NCBI GenBank assembly: GCA_963787375.1
Contig: CAWBCR010000002.1
Coordinates: 1-64,000 of the forward strand
DNA from: CAWBCR01 sp963787375
GTDB lineage: Bacteria > Chloroflexota > Anaerolineae > Aggregatilineales > UBA3940
Length of the DNA stretch: 64,000 nt
Reading direction: 5' to 3'
Positions 8,110-17,607 of the stretch are shown in pieces (the first letter of the stretch is position 1; the number at the start of each line of letters is the position of its first letter). A program made the translations under genes and the position numbers. The notes under the pieces are model-generated. The model worked only from the letters and a program-made list of their open reading frames with translations. It was not told the origin of the DNA and searched no databases.

Positions 8110-8597
8110 TCACGTCCTGGAGATTGAATAATCTCAGTCCTTGGCATTTCATTCTCTCTTACCTCGTAATATGTAGTCCTGGGCACTGCTTCTAACTGGA
8201 TAATTCATGTTGCCCGCAGCGCATTGTTGCTACTAGATACGGTACAGAGTAGGCCAGGCCCACCAGCACCGGGGTTCTCTCTGCCCAGAGTCAATTCAAG
8301 CCTATGGGGAATAGCCGAACGCACCGGTGCTGGGGACTGACTGCCTCACCCCGCAGCTGACCGTGATGAGGCACAACGACTGCCGGGGGACTATCTACAA
8401 CACGCGGTCTGTGCCGCTGGCGTAAGTGTGACCTCTCCGGCAGTGGTTAACAAATATGTCTTCACGCTCATTGGCCTCGGTCAGAACCGCAATAGTGATC
8501 TCATGTGAGGGCTCACTTGGTGTTCAAAAGCTCCTTGTAATTGCGACCAAAGGTTAGATTGTCTGATTTTCTTCAAATGTCATGTTTTGAGGATCAG
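8110..8597. other. Gap without a recognised gene
   Basis: Nothing protein-like was found. One inverted repeat is present, ccagcaccgg (8263-8272) and ccggtgctgg (8324-8333). The string tgccgctggcgta near 8411 resembles a string near 3731 in the broken lipoprotein gene, but it is too short to call a shared origin. This is probably decayed sequence upstream of the IS110 element. Confidence 0.5.
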
Positions 8598-9786
8598 TCA
8601 GGAATTCGTGTCGTTGCGCAGCCGCAATGACGTGCTTCTGTTGCAAAAAGTCATCGCCTGGTATTGGAACATATCCCTCCCATTGAAACTATGGCAACCA
8701 CGCGATGCCTGAAATATCGTCGCCATTGTCTCCTGGGTTAGGTTTTGTACAGAGTCGTCCGACAGAGAAAGAAGCCATAAGCTTGCGTCAGCCAAGAACG
8801 CGATTTCTTTGCCGTCAGGCGACCACATCGGTGAGCCAAGTGCCTCAGAGTCTAAACCAAGTTCCTGCAGCGTATACTCTCGAACCACGTGTCCCTGAAG
8901 ATCGATGATGCACAGGCTCATGTCTGTGCTCCTACCTGTTAGTCCTTGTAGCATACAGCGACAAGTTCGCTGCCGTCAGGCGACCACGAGAACTGACCAT
9001 TGCTGACAATGTTGAATTCGGCCACTGGGCGAATATTATGGGTGGAACACCAAAGCGACTCATCATCGCAGTTCACGTCTAAAACGTACAAGGAGGAATA
9101 ATTTGTAAGTAGCCCGATGTTCTCTCCATTTGGAGACCAGGCAAGGCTCACATATTCAGGTTCCAGGGGACTTCCAATCACTGGGTGCTCGATGCAGGAG
9201 GTATCAGCGACCTTGAGATTGTGCCTGTACTCAAGTGGACTGTTTCAAAGGACTGCCGATCACCAATGTACGCGAGATAAGTTCCGTCGGGCGACCAACT
9301 GGGCGACAGGACATACTCATCAGCCTCGACTTCCTGCACAATGTCGCCGGACAGATTGAATAGATAGATCTTATGATCACACGCAAACGCGATAAGCGAG
9401 GTCGCCTGAGAGTTTCACCAGTTGCCATGATACGCACATACATTGCGGTCTGTGAGCAGCCTAATGCTTGACCCATCCGCACATATCAAGTAGTAACCGT
9501 AACTGCTACCCGACCAGGGTCTTCCCAGGGCCATGATGTCGTATTCGGAGCACAATGCCTCAGTCGAGGTAGGAGTAAATGATGAGGCTGCCATAAATTC
9601 GTCGGTTGCCTGCAAGGGCACTGGAGCAGTCTCCGCCGGTTCAGGCGTTGCCGAAGTTGGAGTATCTGGCAGGGTTGGAGTGGCTCCCTCCGTTGGAACA
9701 GTACATGATGTGAAAAAAGCTATCAACGGCAGAGCACAGATTATAGTCGCAAAGGCTCTCGCCCCTGCGCTGACCAACGCCTTCAT
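8598..9786 (-). CDS. Beta-propeller (TolB/WD40-like) lipoprotein, frameshifted
   Basis: The start at 9786 gives a signal peptide with lipobox FTSC and a Pro/Thr-rich tether (TVPTEGATPTLPDTPTSATP). The propeller repeats that follow are spread over at least three frames. They include SWSPDGTYLAYIG-like and AWSPNGENIGLLTNY (9181-8939) and PMWSPDGKEIAFLADASLWL (8954-8598). Each carries the WSPDG turn of TolB/WD40-like blades. The protein is probably anchored to the outer face of the membrane. It lies downstream of another propeller lipoprotein on the same strand, with a repeat between them. Function is unknown; a surface binding or immunity role is possible. Confidence 0.65.
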
Positions 9787-9960
9787 CGGCTCGATCAGGC
9801 AGGCTGCCCGGTCGGGGCTGGGGCTCGGCTGATGCCAGACGGGAAAGATCCAGCAAGGAGGATGTCCGTGCGAAGGGAATATCGTCCTCGCTTAACTCCA
9901 TGTATTGACACTAGGTGAGGTCCTCGTGAGCGGAAAGCAAAGAGAACATCCCTTTTCACC
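9768..9960. repeat. Long direct repeat, copy 1
   Basis: About 190 bases are clearly similar to 12309-12495. The shared blocks are 'gcccggtcggggctggggct', 'caaggaggatgtcc', 'cgcttaactccatgtatt' and the tail 'gtgagcggaaa...atccctttt...cacc'. The copies bracket the amidase-type Rhs tip and its lipoprotein. The first 19 bases overlap the start of the lipoprotein gene ending at 8598. Confidence 0.7.
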
Positions 9961-10011
9961 TTCCCGCCGAGCGTTTTCAATCATCCCCCGCTTTTCCGGC
10001 ATTACCGAAAG

Positions 10012-11131
10012 TCACATGCTTCTTCTGGAATGCTGCCCTGTTACCTGTCTCAGGGTAGCGGGTTGAAAATCCCAGAAGATCAGAATACCCTCGTGAGTTC
10101 CAGCGGCCACATATTTCCCATTTGGTGACCATGCCACACTTGTTACCTCTTGTCCAATGGTGAAAGTCGCCATCTTCTCCCCTGTGGCCGGAATCCATAT
10201 CAATACCATGCCGTCTGCCAAGCCACTGGCTAATCGCTCCCCATCTGGCGACCACGCCACACTGTTCAACCACCCAAGTTCATTGGGCCCTTTGAGGTTA
10301 GCCACCTCCTGCCACGTCACTGTATCCCGTATTTGCACTGCTTCGTATGCACCTCCGCTGGCCAGCCACTTTCCGTCTGGCGACCACGCCACACTAGCTA
10401 CCGGGCGGCCTATGAAGGTTGCCAGTTCATCTCCTGCCGTCACATCCCATATCCGGGTACCATCATCCACCAATCCACCGGCCAGTTGTCTCCGTCTGGC
10501 GACCACGCCACGCTCAAAACTGCATAGGAACTGACCTTGAAGTTGATCAACTCCTTTCGCGTTGCCACATCCCAGATTCGGATGATGCCTTCCTTTGACC
10601 CACTGGCCAAACGCTCCCCATCTGGCGACCACGCTAGGCTGTACACGTCGCCAGCGTTGCTGCTGAGACGGCTGATTCCTCTCCAGTCACTGCATCCCAC
10701 ATCTGCACCGAGCCATTGGCTGATCCCGTGGCCAGCCGCTTTCCATCCGGCGACCATGCCATGCTCATTATTCTGCTTTCAGGTATCGTCACTTGAAGCT
10801 CTAAGGCGTCCATCTTATAGATCAAGATCCACTTCGAGCTCTCGATAGCTAGGTGATTGCCGTCGGGTGAGTATGCAATCTGCGAGATATGAGCATCCAA
10901 CAACTGCCAGGCTACTGCTCCCTCCAGCACCGGAAGATCTGCGGGAACCAGGGTCGGTCCAGAGGGCGTCTGGCTTGGCGTTGGGGAAGGGGTTGACGTC
11001 GGAGTGAAGGTGGGCGCGAACGACACAGTGGGAGCCGAGGCGGAGGTCGGTGTAGACACTGGCACTGCGCCACAAGCGATCAGCAACGGGAGGAAGACTG
11101 AAAGTCCGGCAATCATTCTCAAACATTTCAT
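10012..11131 (-). CDS. WD40-repeat lipoprotein, frameshifted
   Basis: The gene starts at 11131 (MKCLRMIAGLSVFLPLLIAC) with lipobox LIAC, then has a Thr/Pro/Ser-rich tether and WD40 blades: IAYSPDGNHLAIESSKWILI, MAWSPDGKRLATGSANGSVQ, LAWSPDGERLASGSKEGIIR, VAWSPDGKWLASGGAYEAVQ, VAWSPDGERLASGLADGMVL and VAWSPNGKYVAAGTHEGILI. At least six blades are visible, spread over three frames with breaks near 10640 and 10490. It follows the Amidase_6-type Rhs tip by 79 bases on the same strand. That placement makes it a candidate immunity or partner protein, exposed on the cell surface. Family membership is clear; function is inferred. Confidence 0.72.
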
Positions 11132-11210
11132 CGGGATTAACCTCTCTATCGAAGCCATCCAAGTATCCCTTGTAACACCCATGAGGGCATCGGGAACACG
11201 TTTCAAGCTC

Positions 11211-12296
11211 CTAAGAGCCATAGGGCATCTGCAATCCAGAGTACTTCACAGCAAGAAGACCTCGATACGGTTGGTTGGGCCAATTCTGGGTGTAATCACA
11301 TCTGTCCCGATAATCATAGTTTCCTTCCCAAGCATCATACTTCTCCTGGGTGATCGTCCTCTCCGCAAGGTCCCGATTCATTTGGGTGAACATTGGGTCA
11401 ACATAACCCCGCCCCGTAACCAATGGCTTATGAGAGATCGAGATAAACCCGTGACCATTGTAAGATGATCCCACGTACCATCGCCATTGTAATCATATGC
11501 TATGACATCACCAGGCTGTAGGAGGCCAGAAGTGAAGCCATCAGCCGGTTCGTCCAATGGAGTTGCACCATTAGCATCCCAATATTTGTAGAAGGCATCT
11601 GCGTTGCCCCAAGCAGCCAATTCACCCCAACGGCCACCATTTGTGAACCTATTGTTGGCCCACCATCCTGCAGGATCATTCCCGTTCCAATACCACGTGC
11701 CATCGTCCTCGTAGACCAGGTCTCCATCCATTTTGAAGCCAGCTTTCCACAGGATGACGGAAACAAATCGTGTGCAATCCTGGCAATTCTGACCTTTTAC
11801 TGGCCTTGGGTCTTCCGGATGCTCTTCCCAGTCAAGCCCTGGCGTCCAGAATCCAGTTGTTTCGTACCATTCTTTCCAGCTTATTTGTGCCAAATCCTGA
11901 GCCACTTCTACAGCCTTATTGCGCCCTACCATTGGGTTAAGAATAGGGGGTTGCTTTGCACAATCTTCAGGCAGACCGTATCCGCTATCGCAGTAGGAAT
12001 GTCCGCTCAGATCGGTGTAAAGAATCGGATTGCCCATCAAGTAGAGATACAGGTTCCTCTCCTGCCTCGAGGCAGGTCCATCTGCATGAACCGCCCCATC
12101 GACGGCACGTAGTACCGCGCCCGCAGATACACGAACCCGCTGCTGTCGACTTGCTCGCCGGTCCAGCCGTAGCTGGACGTGCCTGTCCCCACGCTGTCGT
12201 AGACCGTGCCGTACGGGTCGTAGGTCTGCGCCAGCAGCGGGCTGCCCGCCGCGTCGAGCACCTGCCGCACCGAGCCCAGCGCGTCGGTGGCGAGGA
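11211..12296 (-). CDS. Rhs C-terminal tip with Amidase_6-like toxin domain (orphan, frameshifted)
   Basis: The minus strand reads the end of an Rhs core (RQVLDAAGSPLLAQTYDPYG, GFVYLRARYYVPSMGRF) and then, after an indel near 12050, the junction LYLMGNPILYTDLSGHSY. The variable tip follows, with QNCQDCTRFVSVILWKAGFK, tryptophan-rich repeats and GDVIAYDYNGDGTWDHLTM. The Cys of DCTRFVS and the His of DHLTMVTG fit the putative amidase (Amidase_6, NlpC/P60-like) fold. A second indel near 11420 leads into SHKPLVTGRGYVDPMF and the stop at 11211. No Rhs N-terminus or YD-repeat region is present, so it is an orphan tip. The core part is GC-rich, the tip clearly less so. Confidence 0.75.
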
Positions 12297-12308
12297 TCGC
12301 AGCCCGCG

Positions 12309-12495
12309 CTGACCGATGCCTTCGTCGGCTCGGTCAGGCAGGCCGCCCGGTCGGGGCTGGGGCTTGGCTGAGGTTGAATGGCTAAGATGTACCAAGGAGG
12401 ATGTCCTCATAGCAAGGACATCCTCCTTGCTTAACTCCGTGTATTAAGTCGTCAGTGAGATCCCAGTGAGCGAGAAAGAGAGTATCCCTTTGCAC
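12309..12495. repeat. Long direct repeat, copy 2, with a perfect 15-bp hairpin
   Basis: This copy matches the repeat at 9768-9960. It contains a perfect hairpin, caaggaggatgtcct (12393-12407) and aggacatcctccttg (12415-12429), with a 7-base loop; the other copy keeps only a degraded version. Its right side abuts the small gene ending at 12452. Its left side joins directly to the point where the Rhs core fragment begins (GSVRQVLDAAG). Confidence 0.72.
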
Positions 12496-12841
12496 CACCC
12501 CATTGCTCGTCAGGCCAGAGGCAGTGTAGGCCAGAACTATCATCAGGCTGGTAGCTTGTCTCCGGCTCGTGATCGTTGTTTATCGCTTTTGTACTGACAC
12601 GACGGTATGTAATGATGTTGGTGTGTAATCTCCTAATTGTGTAGCCAACGAGCTCCGATGCAGGCACGATCTTCATCTCGTAGTCCTGCTCCGATGCTCC
12701 TGTGATCACGGCAAAACCCTGTTCGGCTGCTCGCCAACCCAGCAGTGTCTCAACTGGGCCGTACTCAAGTAGCTGATTGGTCTTCCGGATCAAACACCCA
12801 CAGGTTTGTTGTTCCTCCGCACGGATCATTTGGTTCTGCAA
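12452..12841 (-). CDS. Hypothetical protein of the Rhs island
   Basis: This is a 129-aa protein that I do not recognise. It starts MQNQMIRAEEQQTCGCLIRK, has a mixed alpha/beta middle (ETLLGWRAAEQGFAVITGAS) and ends with WPDEQWGGAKGYSLSRSLGS, inside the repeat. There is no signal peptide. The lower GC and the place between a lipoprotein and a Rhs tip suggest that it belongs to the toxin/immunity cassettes. Whether it is toxin, immunity or debris cannot be decided. Confidence 0.45.
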   Translation of the reverse strand: MQNQMIRAEEQQTCGCLIRKTNQLLEYGPVETLLGWRAAEQGFAVITGASEQDYEMKIVPASELVGYTIRRLHTNIITYRRVSTKAINNDHEPETSYQPDDSSGLHCLWPDEQWGGAKGYSLSRSLGSH

Positions 12842-12915
12842 TTCGCAGCGCGGTTAGGCCCGCACCCTTTAAATCACTTACCCCACATAAAGAACCACTT
12901 CCGTCGATGCTTCGT

Positions 12916-13787
12916 TCAACCCGTGCTTTCTAAATTAACATTAAGTACTAGCAGGTGAAATCTCTCGTAATTACGTTCGGGCTCGTTTGTCAATAGCAGC
13001 AGTCCTGGGGTAGCTTCGTCGGAACCTTGAAAATCTGGAAACTGCCTGTAGTTTGAAATAAGAGTCTCGCTGTTGTCAGGAAACTCAGGATCAATCCTGC
13101 GCAGTTCAACAGTGTTGAAGTACAAGTCGCCCGATTGCTGGAGAGGCCCCGAGGCGACAACCATTAGCCCAACTGAGGCCCAGTTCACACTAACTATGCT
13201 ACCTCCCTCGTCAAGTTCAAGAATTGCTCTGTGAAGCAAATGGCCTTGTTTGTCAACGATAAAGAACTCGTTCTCGATAAATGCCACGATATATCGGTCG
13301 CCATCAGGTGACCAAGCAAATCTCACACAGTTGTCAATGTCAACTTCAGGTGGGTAGGGTTCGAACGGATATTGTGCCAACCAGTCTTGGCCGTCTTCGA
13401 AGCTGTAAATGACCACACTTCTGTCATTACAAGGCGCACGCACTTCGACCGCTCTACGGACTGCAATCGCAGTGCTGTCTGGCGACCATGACACTATCCA
13501 CTGATAACCAGCGAGAGGTGTACCAGTTAGGGAATATGCTGGATCAGCCGTGGATGTGATCCGCAAATAAGATCGATCTCCTGCCCAATCTCCCCCCACC
13601 ACTTCCCATCCGAAGACAGAATGTAGGGCTCTACACTCAACTGCGCGATTAACCCGGCAGACGGAGATGCGACCGATGTAGCAGGTGATGCTTCAGTGGG
13701 GCCAGGGATTTGAGTACAGGATGCAAGTAGCCACCCAATCCAAACTACATTGACAAGCGTTTTGATCGCAAAATGGTTCCGCATCAT
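12916..13787 (-). CDS. Beta-propeller lipoprotein following the C39-type Rhs tip (frameshifted)
   Basis: The gene starts at 13787 (MMRNHFAIKTLVNVVWIGWL) with lipobox LASC and a short Ser/Pro/Thr tether. After an indel near 13590, it continues in another frame to 12916 with propeller-like repeats (IVSWSPDSTAIAVRRAVEV, RFAWSPDGDRYIVAFIENEF). It begins 31 bases after the stop of the C39-like toxin tip on the same strand. The second toxin tip is arranged in the same way with the lipoprotein at 10012. It may be an extracellular immunity protein. This is a suggestion from gene order, not a known family role. Confidence 0.68.
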
Positions 13788-14423
13788 ACGTTAACTCCAG
13801 TATCGGACAACAGGGATCTTAATGTTTCATTGTTACTGCCCATCGGTTCACATCTTGAGCATCGTCAGGCTTAATGGAAACAGAAGTCTCGGGGGACTTC
13901 CACACCTCCCAAAATGCGGTTAGGGATATCTCCCAATATGGACCCCCGCTAAGGGTATTCTCGATGTAAATCATCCACAGAATCTCGGTCGATACCCAAG
14001 ATTCTAGCAAAGTGCGCGTAATTCGGTGAAACCGTAGAAGGTACTTCCGTACCTTTTTGGACTTGTATATCTACGATAACCTGATCGCCGTTGTTGAGAG
14101 AGATGTACATATCCCCAAGTGTCCAGCGATCATGCGCCGTAACAGTCCAATCACTGAACACTTCTTTAAGCGCTGAGACATAAAACGAAGGTTGAATACC
14201 ATGGTCGCTTGAGTATGCACCATGTGACGCTACATAGAGGGCTTCCACTGTCTCAATAACATCAGAGCCAGTTGCCGACGCGGCGGCGACAAATCCGCAG
14301 GTATTGAAACCATATGTGGAATTGCTTGTAATCGATGTTAGGTATTGATCTTCTCTTGGGAGGGTAGCAAGGGCTTCAACCACTATTAGACGATGTGACA
14401 AATTGTGATTGTTCACATAGCTA

Positions 14424-15539
14424 AGTACATTCAAACAAGTCATACCGGATGGGACCCGATAATGGAAAGCACCGTGTCGGGTGTCTCGTTACAGAGATCA
14501 AAGAACATCTGAGCAGCGGCCAGAAGTGCCTTGACCAATTCAAACAACTCACAATGGGTAACATCACGACGGTACTGCCGCCACAGGTGCTCGATGGGAT
14601 TCAACCACGGGCTGTAGGTTGGCAGATACAGAAGTACCAACCGTCCGGCTGCGGCACGGACCACTTCCTCCACCTCATCATCTTCGTGCGAACTGGCGTT
14701 ATCCCAGGCCACGAAAACAGTTCCGGTTGGGTGCTTGTCGACCAACCGTTGCAGCAGTTCAGCGATCTCTTTGCGGCGCTTGCGGCGACGAAAGATCACT
14801 TCCGTCTCTCCCGTGTAGTAGTTCACCGCCCCGATCCCGTAGTGCCTGGTTGGCTGTCCAGGCGTTCGGATCATGACCTGCTGGCCCTTGGGGCTCCACA
14901 TCGCCTGGAGGGTGGGAAACCAACTCACGTTGAATTCATCCGCATAGTAGAACACATCGCCTGCCTTCAGCCCGTCACGTGTCTCTTCGACCGTCTTTTT
15001 TTGACCTCATACTCCGGATCGGGGCTGCTGATCTTATGCTGCGGACGACTGAGCACGATCTCGTGTTTGGCCAGGTGCAACCGCACCGTTTCCGGCTCTA
15101 CCCGGATACCGGTCTCTTCGGCCATATAGTCAGCTAATCGCTGCAAGGTCCAGGTCGAATATGCCAATTCCAGACTTCGTGGTCGCCGGCGAACCGCACT
15201 TAACAGCTTCTCAACGTAGGTATCGGTTACCTTGGCGGGTGCACCGGGCCGAGGCGCATCTTTCAGACCCTCCACCCCTTCTGCCAAATAGCGCTTCATC
15301 CAGCGACGCACCGTCTGTTCATCTTTTCGCACTACCGATGCGATCTCTGGGGCGGTCATCCCTTTTTCAGCCGCCAGCAGCATCATCTGGGCTCGCGTCC
15401 GGAGCCGCACATCTTTCGTGCCGTGATACAATTCATCCAAGTCCTTGATATGTTCGGGTGTTTGGGGTGGAAGTCCCAGTGCTTTCATTTCTCACCTCCG
15501 CACCCACTATACACCCGGCGAAACTTATTTGCTTGTACT
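14424..15539 (-). mobile_element. IS630-family insertion sequence
   Basis: The element is 1116 bp. The ends are imperfect inverted repeats, agtacattcaaacaagt on the left and acttatttgcttgtact on the right (14 of 17 match). They are flanked by a TA duplication at 14422-14423 and 15540-15541, the normal target for IS630/Tc1 elements. It lies inside the C39-like Rhs tip. Confidence 0.9.
14440..15488 (-). CDS. IS630 transposase with -1 frameshift at an A7 run
   Basis: The first part (15488-14967) has helix-turn-helix segments (MTAPEIASVVRKDEQTVRRW). The second part (to 14440) has the DDE catalytic core: YYADEFNVSW, FVAWDNASSHEDDE and SPWLNPIEHLW. The two frames overlap at a run of seven A on the minus strand (14996-15002), where a -1 slip gives KKTVEETRDGLKAGDVFYYA. 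Many IS630 elements make their transposase by such slippage, so this may be programmed rather than a mutation. Confidence 0.9.
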
Positions 15540-16312
15540 TAGACAGCTCAGAGAATTGGGTATTGAAGTCATTGACCGAAGAAAACCTTACCGGCGTTGG
15601 CGTCGCGGTTGGGCTTGCTGAAGGCCCAGTATTGACTGGAGGGCATACTCGATGCTGACTGAGTTTGAGATCCGCTAGGCACAACAGACCACTCGGATCG
15701 GTGAACATAACAGGGACTCGATGCAGCATACAAATAAAGGTTTGCCTCTTGCCTGCTGGGGTCGGTATTTACGAACCGCCCCATCGACGGCGCGTAGTAC
15801 CGCGCCCGCAGGTACACGAACCCGCTGCCGTCGACCTGCTCGCCGGTATAGCCGTAGCGCGACGTGCCTACTCCCACGCTGTCGTACACCGTGCCGTACG
15901 GGTCGTGGGTCTGCGCCAGCAGCGGCTGCCCGCCGCGTCGAGCACCTGCCGCACCGAGCCCAGTGCGTCGTAGGTGAAGTACTCAGTGTTTGTCCCATCG
16001 CTTTGCGCAACTAGGTCGAGACCGTGTAGGTAGTAAATGGTTGGCTGCACTTCTGGCGGGTTGATACCATCATCCACAGTGATGGTTTCTGCCAGAACCA
16101 TTGTGAGTGGCGTACCGATGTCGAGTACGTACTCTGTGGCTGTGGCGATACCATTTTCAACCACCGTCTGCGATAATCTATTTCCATCTCCATCATACGA
16201 GGCGTAGGTCGTGGTTGAAGTGCAGGCCCGCCAAACTCTGCTGCCGCTCGCTGCCACTTGCCGCTCCGATGTCCTGCTTCGAACGATAAACAGAATAGGG
16301 GATGCCCTAAAC

Positions 16313-16783
16313 TCAACTCTTGAGCATCTTAATAACTCGCTGAATGCTCTCCCTATCATCCTCATTGTAGGACCACTCGGAGGGAGGGAAAATACCTTCG
16401 TATGCCTGGAAATATGCCAGCAAGGCCGCGATTTGCGATTTTGAAAGTCTAGCAATCATATTCAAGGCTAACTTGTTGGAATGTGCCAGATGTCCTAGAA
16501 TATCCTCTTTCAAGGTATCGGTTTCACGGGGAAACTCAATCGCGGCAATAAGCAAGGCAGGAAGATAGAAGTGCCATGCCTCGTCAGTAAACCAAGACAT
16601 GCGATTGCGAGTTGCAGCTATAACGTTCACAGGCACTTGGCTCCAATGTGTACAGCGTAGTTCTTCCTCTGCTTTTTCAGCATCAAAGTACCTTCCAGCG
16701 GTAGGGACAAAAATGGTCTCTGGAGGAGAGACATCATCAAAAGCGTGTTGGATTTCTTCGATTATATGATGCTCGCTTTTCAC
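16313..16783 (-). CDS. DUF6714-like protein, candidate immunity protein
   Basis: This is a 156-aa soluble protein. It reads IIEEIQHAFDDVSPPETIF, WFTDEAWHFYLPALLIAAIE and LSKSQIAALLAYFQAYEG. The 'tdeawhfYLPa' stretch recalls the DUF6714 family, which is often found beside toxins. It is complete, has lower GC than the Rhs core pieces and is immediately followed by the Rhs core fragment starting near 16260. It is likely an orphan immunity gene left by an earlier tip exchange; I hold the family call at moderate confidence. Confidence 0.6.
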   Translation of the reverse strand: MKSEHHIIEEIQHAFDDVSPPETIFVPTAGRYFDAEKAEEELRCTHWSQVPVNVIAATRNRMSWFTDEAWHFYLPALLIAAIEFPRETDTLKEDILGHLAHSNKLALNMIARLSKSQIAALLAYFQAYEGIFPPSEWSYNEDDRESIQRVIKMLKS

Positions 16784-16854
16784 AAAAACAGCCTTTCGAG
16801 TGTATCAAAGGGTAAGCCATCGTAAGGCTTCCCCTCATCATGTGGCTTGTGGGT

Positions 16855-16985
16855 CTGCGTCAGCGGGGGACTCCACCCACGCCGCGACCATGTCACTGCG
16901 CCGAGCCCGGCGCGGCGTAAATGAAGGTCGCCGTGTGCGTGCTGCCGGACTGCGCGACGAGGTCGAAGGCCATGCAGACGTGGGC
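16855..16985 (-). pseudogene. Rhs core remnant
   Basis: One minus-strand frame reads FDLVAQSGSTHTATFIYAAP, which aligns with GLDLVAQSDGTNTEYFTYDA of the larger Rhs fragment. It is GC-rich, has no start and stops shortly after. It separates two immunity-like genes, as expected for residues of past tip replacements. Confidence 0.55.
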
Positions 16986-16988
16986 CAC

Positions 16989-17345
16989 CTAGGCCCATAT
17001 CAACCAGACGTAGTCGTCGTTGTCCTTATACTCTGACAGCAGGTCCACTATCTGCTTAATTCTCTGAGAGAAGCGATCCTGAAAACCAGGCTCCCATCGC
17101 TCCCAGTAACGTCGGGAGTCGGGGTTGTTCATGACAAATCCATTGATTGCCTCGAATTCCCATATCACGGCTGGTATGTCTTTTGCGTAGAATTCCTCGC
17201 CCAATTCCCACTTAGATATTCGTTCGAGACCTAATTCCTTAGCGATCGGGGACCAGAACTCCTCCCACATTGATTCAGATGATACAGGGGAATGTATCCA
17301 TTCCTCCGGGCGATTCCTGGATTTGCCAGCCAACTCTATTGACAT
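16989..17345 (-). CDS. Hypothetical protein, candidate immunity protein
   Basis: This is a 118-aa acidic protein (MSIELAGKSRNRPEEWIHSP, WELGEEFYAKDIPAVIWEFE, RYWERWEPGFQDRFSQRIKQ). It has no signal peptide and no recognised family. Its tryptophan- and glutamate-rich composition, small size and position between two Rhs core remnants fit an orphan immunity gene. The DNA is less GC-rich than the flanking Rhs pieces. Confidence 0.55.
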   Translation of the reverse strand: MSIELAGKSRNRPEEWIHSPVSSESMWEEFWSPIAKELGLERISKWELGEEFYAKDIPAVIWEFEAINGFVMNNPDSRRYWERWEPGFQDRFSQRIKQIVDLLSEYKDNDDYVWLIWA

Positions 17346-17394
17346 GATATAACTCCGCTACTATTCCGTTGGGCCAGCATCTTGTCAAGAGGCA

Positions 17395-17485
17395 CAAACT
17401 CGGAAGTGCCTCTGTGCGAAAGGTCACCATCCCCATCATACGCGCAGGTCGCGGTCGGTGCGGCGCAGGCCCATCGCGCTGATGT
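17395..17485 (-). pseudogene. Short Rhs YD-repeat remnant
   Basis: One minus-strand frame reads a YDGDGDLSHRGTSEF stretch after an Ala/Thr-rich segment. It corresponds to SYDGDGNRLSQTV in the Rhs fragment at 16200. Only about 90 bases remain. This is the outermost Rhs trace and marks the edge of the island. Confidence 0.45.
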
Positions 17486-17607
17486 TTCTCTAAAGCGCTT
17501 CTAAGACGACTCTTATATGCGTCTATGAGGAATCATACACCGCCTGGGTACAATCCTCCTCAGATGAGTGAATGAAACAACACACAAAGGTAATGGAGGA
17601 TAACGCA

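Larger units (their letters stand above)
13819..16260 (-). pseudogene. Rhs C-terminal tip with C39-like peptidase toxin, interrupted by IS630
   Basis: From about 16260 the minus strand reads an Rhs core (TTTYASYDGDGNRLSQTVV, YYLHGLDLVAQSDGTNTEYF, GFVYLRARYYAPSMGRFVNT) and the junction FTDPSGLLCLADLKLS. The tip follows, FSSVNDFNTQFSELS. Here IS630 (14424-15539) is inserted. Beyond it the tip continues as SYVNNHNLSHRLIVVEALAT with YGFNTCGFVAAASA and NYAHFARILGID, the Cys and His of a C39-like papain-fold peptidase. After an indel near 13980 it ends SGGPYWEISLTAFWEVWK to a stop at 13819. Removing the element and one TA copy restores the frame exactly (FSELS-SYVNN). A G-run contraction near 15925 and an indel near 15720 also break the core. 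Confidence 0.78.

Noticed and set aside
8390..8425. Degraded second copy of the broken lipoprotein gene at 3385
   Set aside because: Only about 13 bases are shared (tgccgctggcgta), which is too short to exclude chance.
14996..15002. Frame change in the IS630 transposase treated as a mutation
   Set aside because: It falls on an A7 run, and -1 slippage there is usual in IS630 elements, so it is kept as a possible programmed frameshift.
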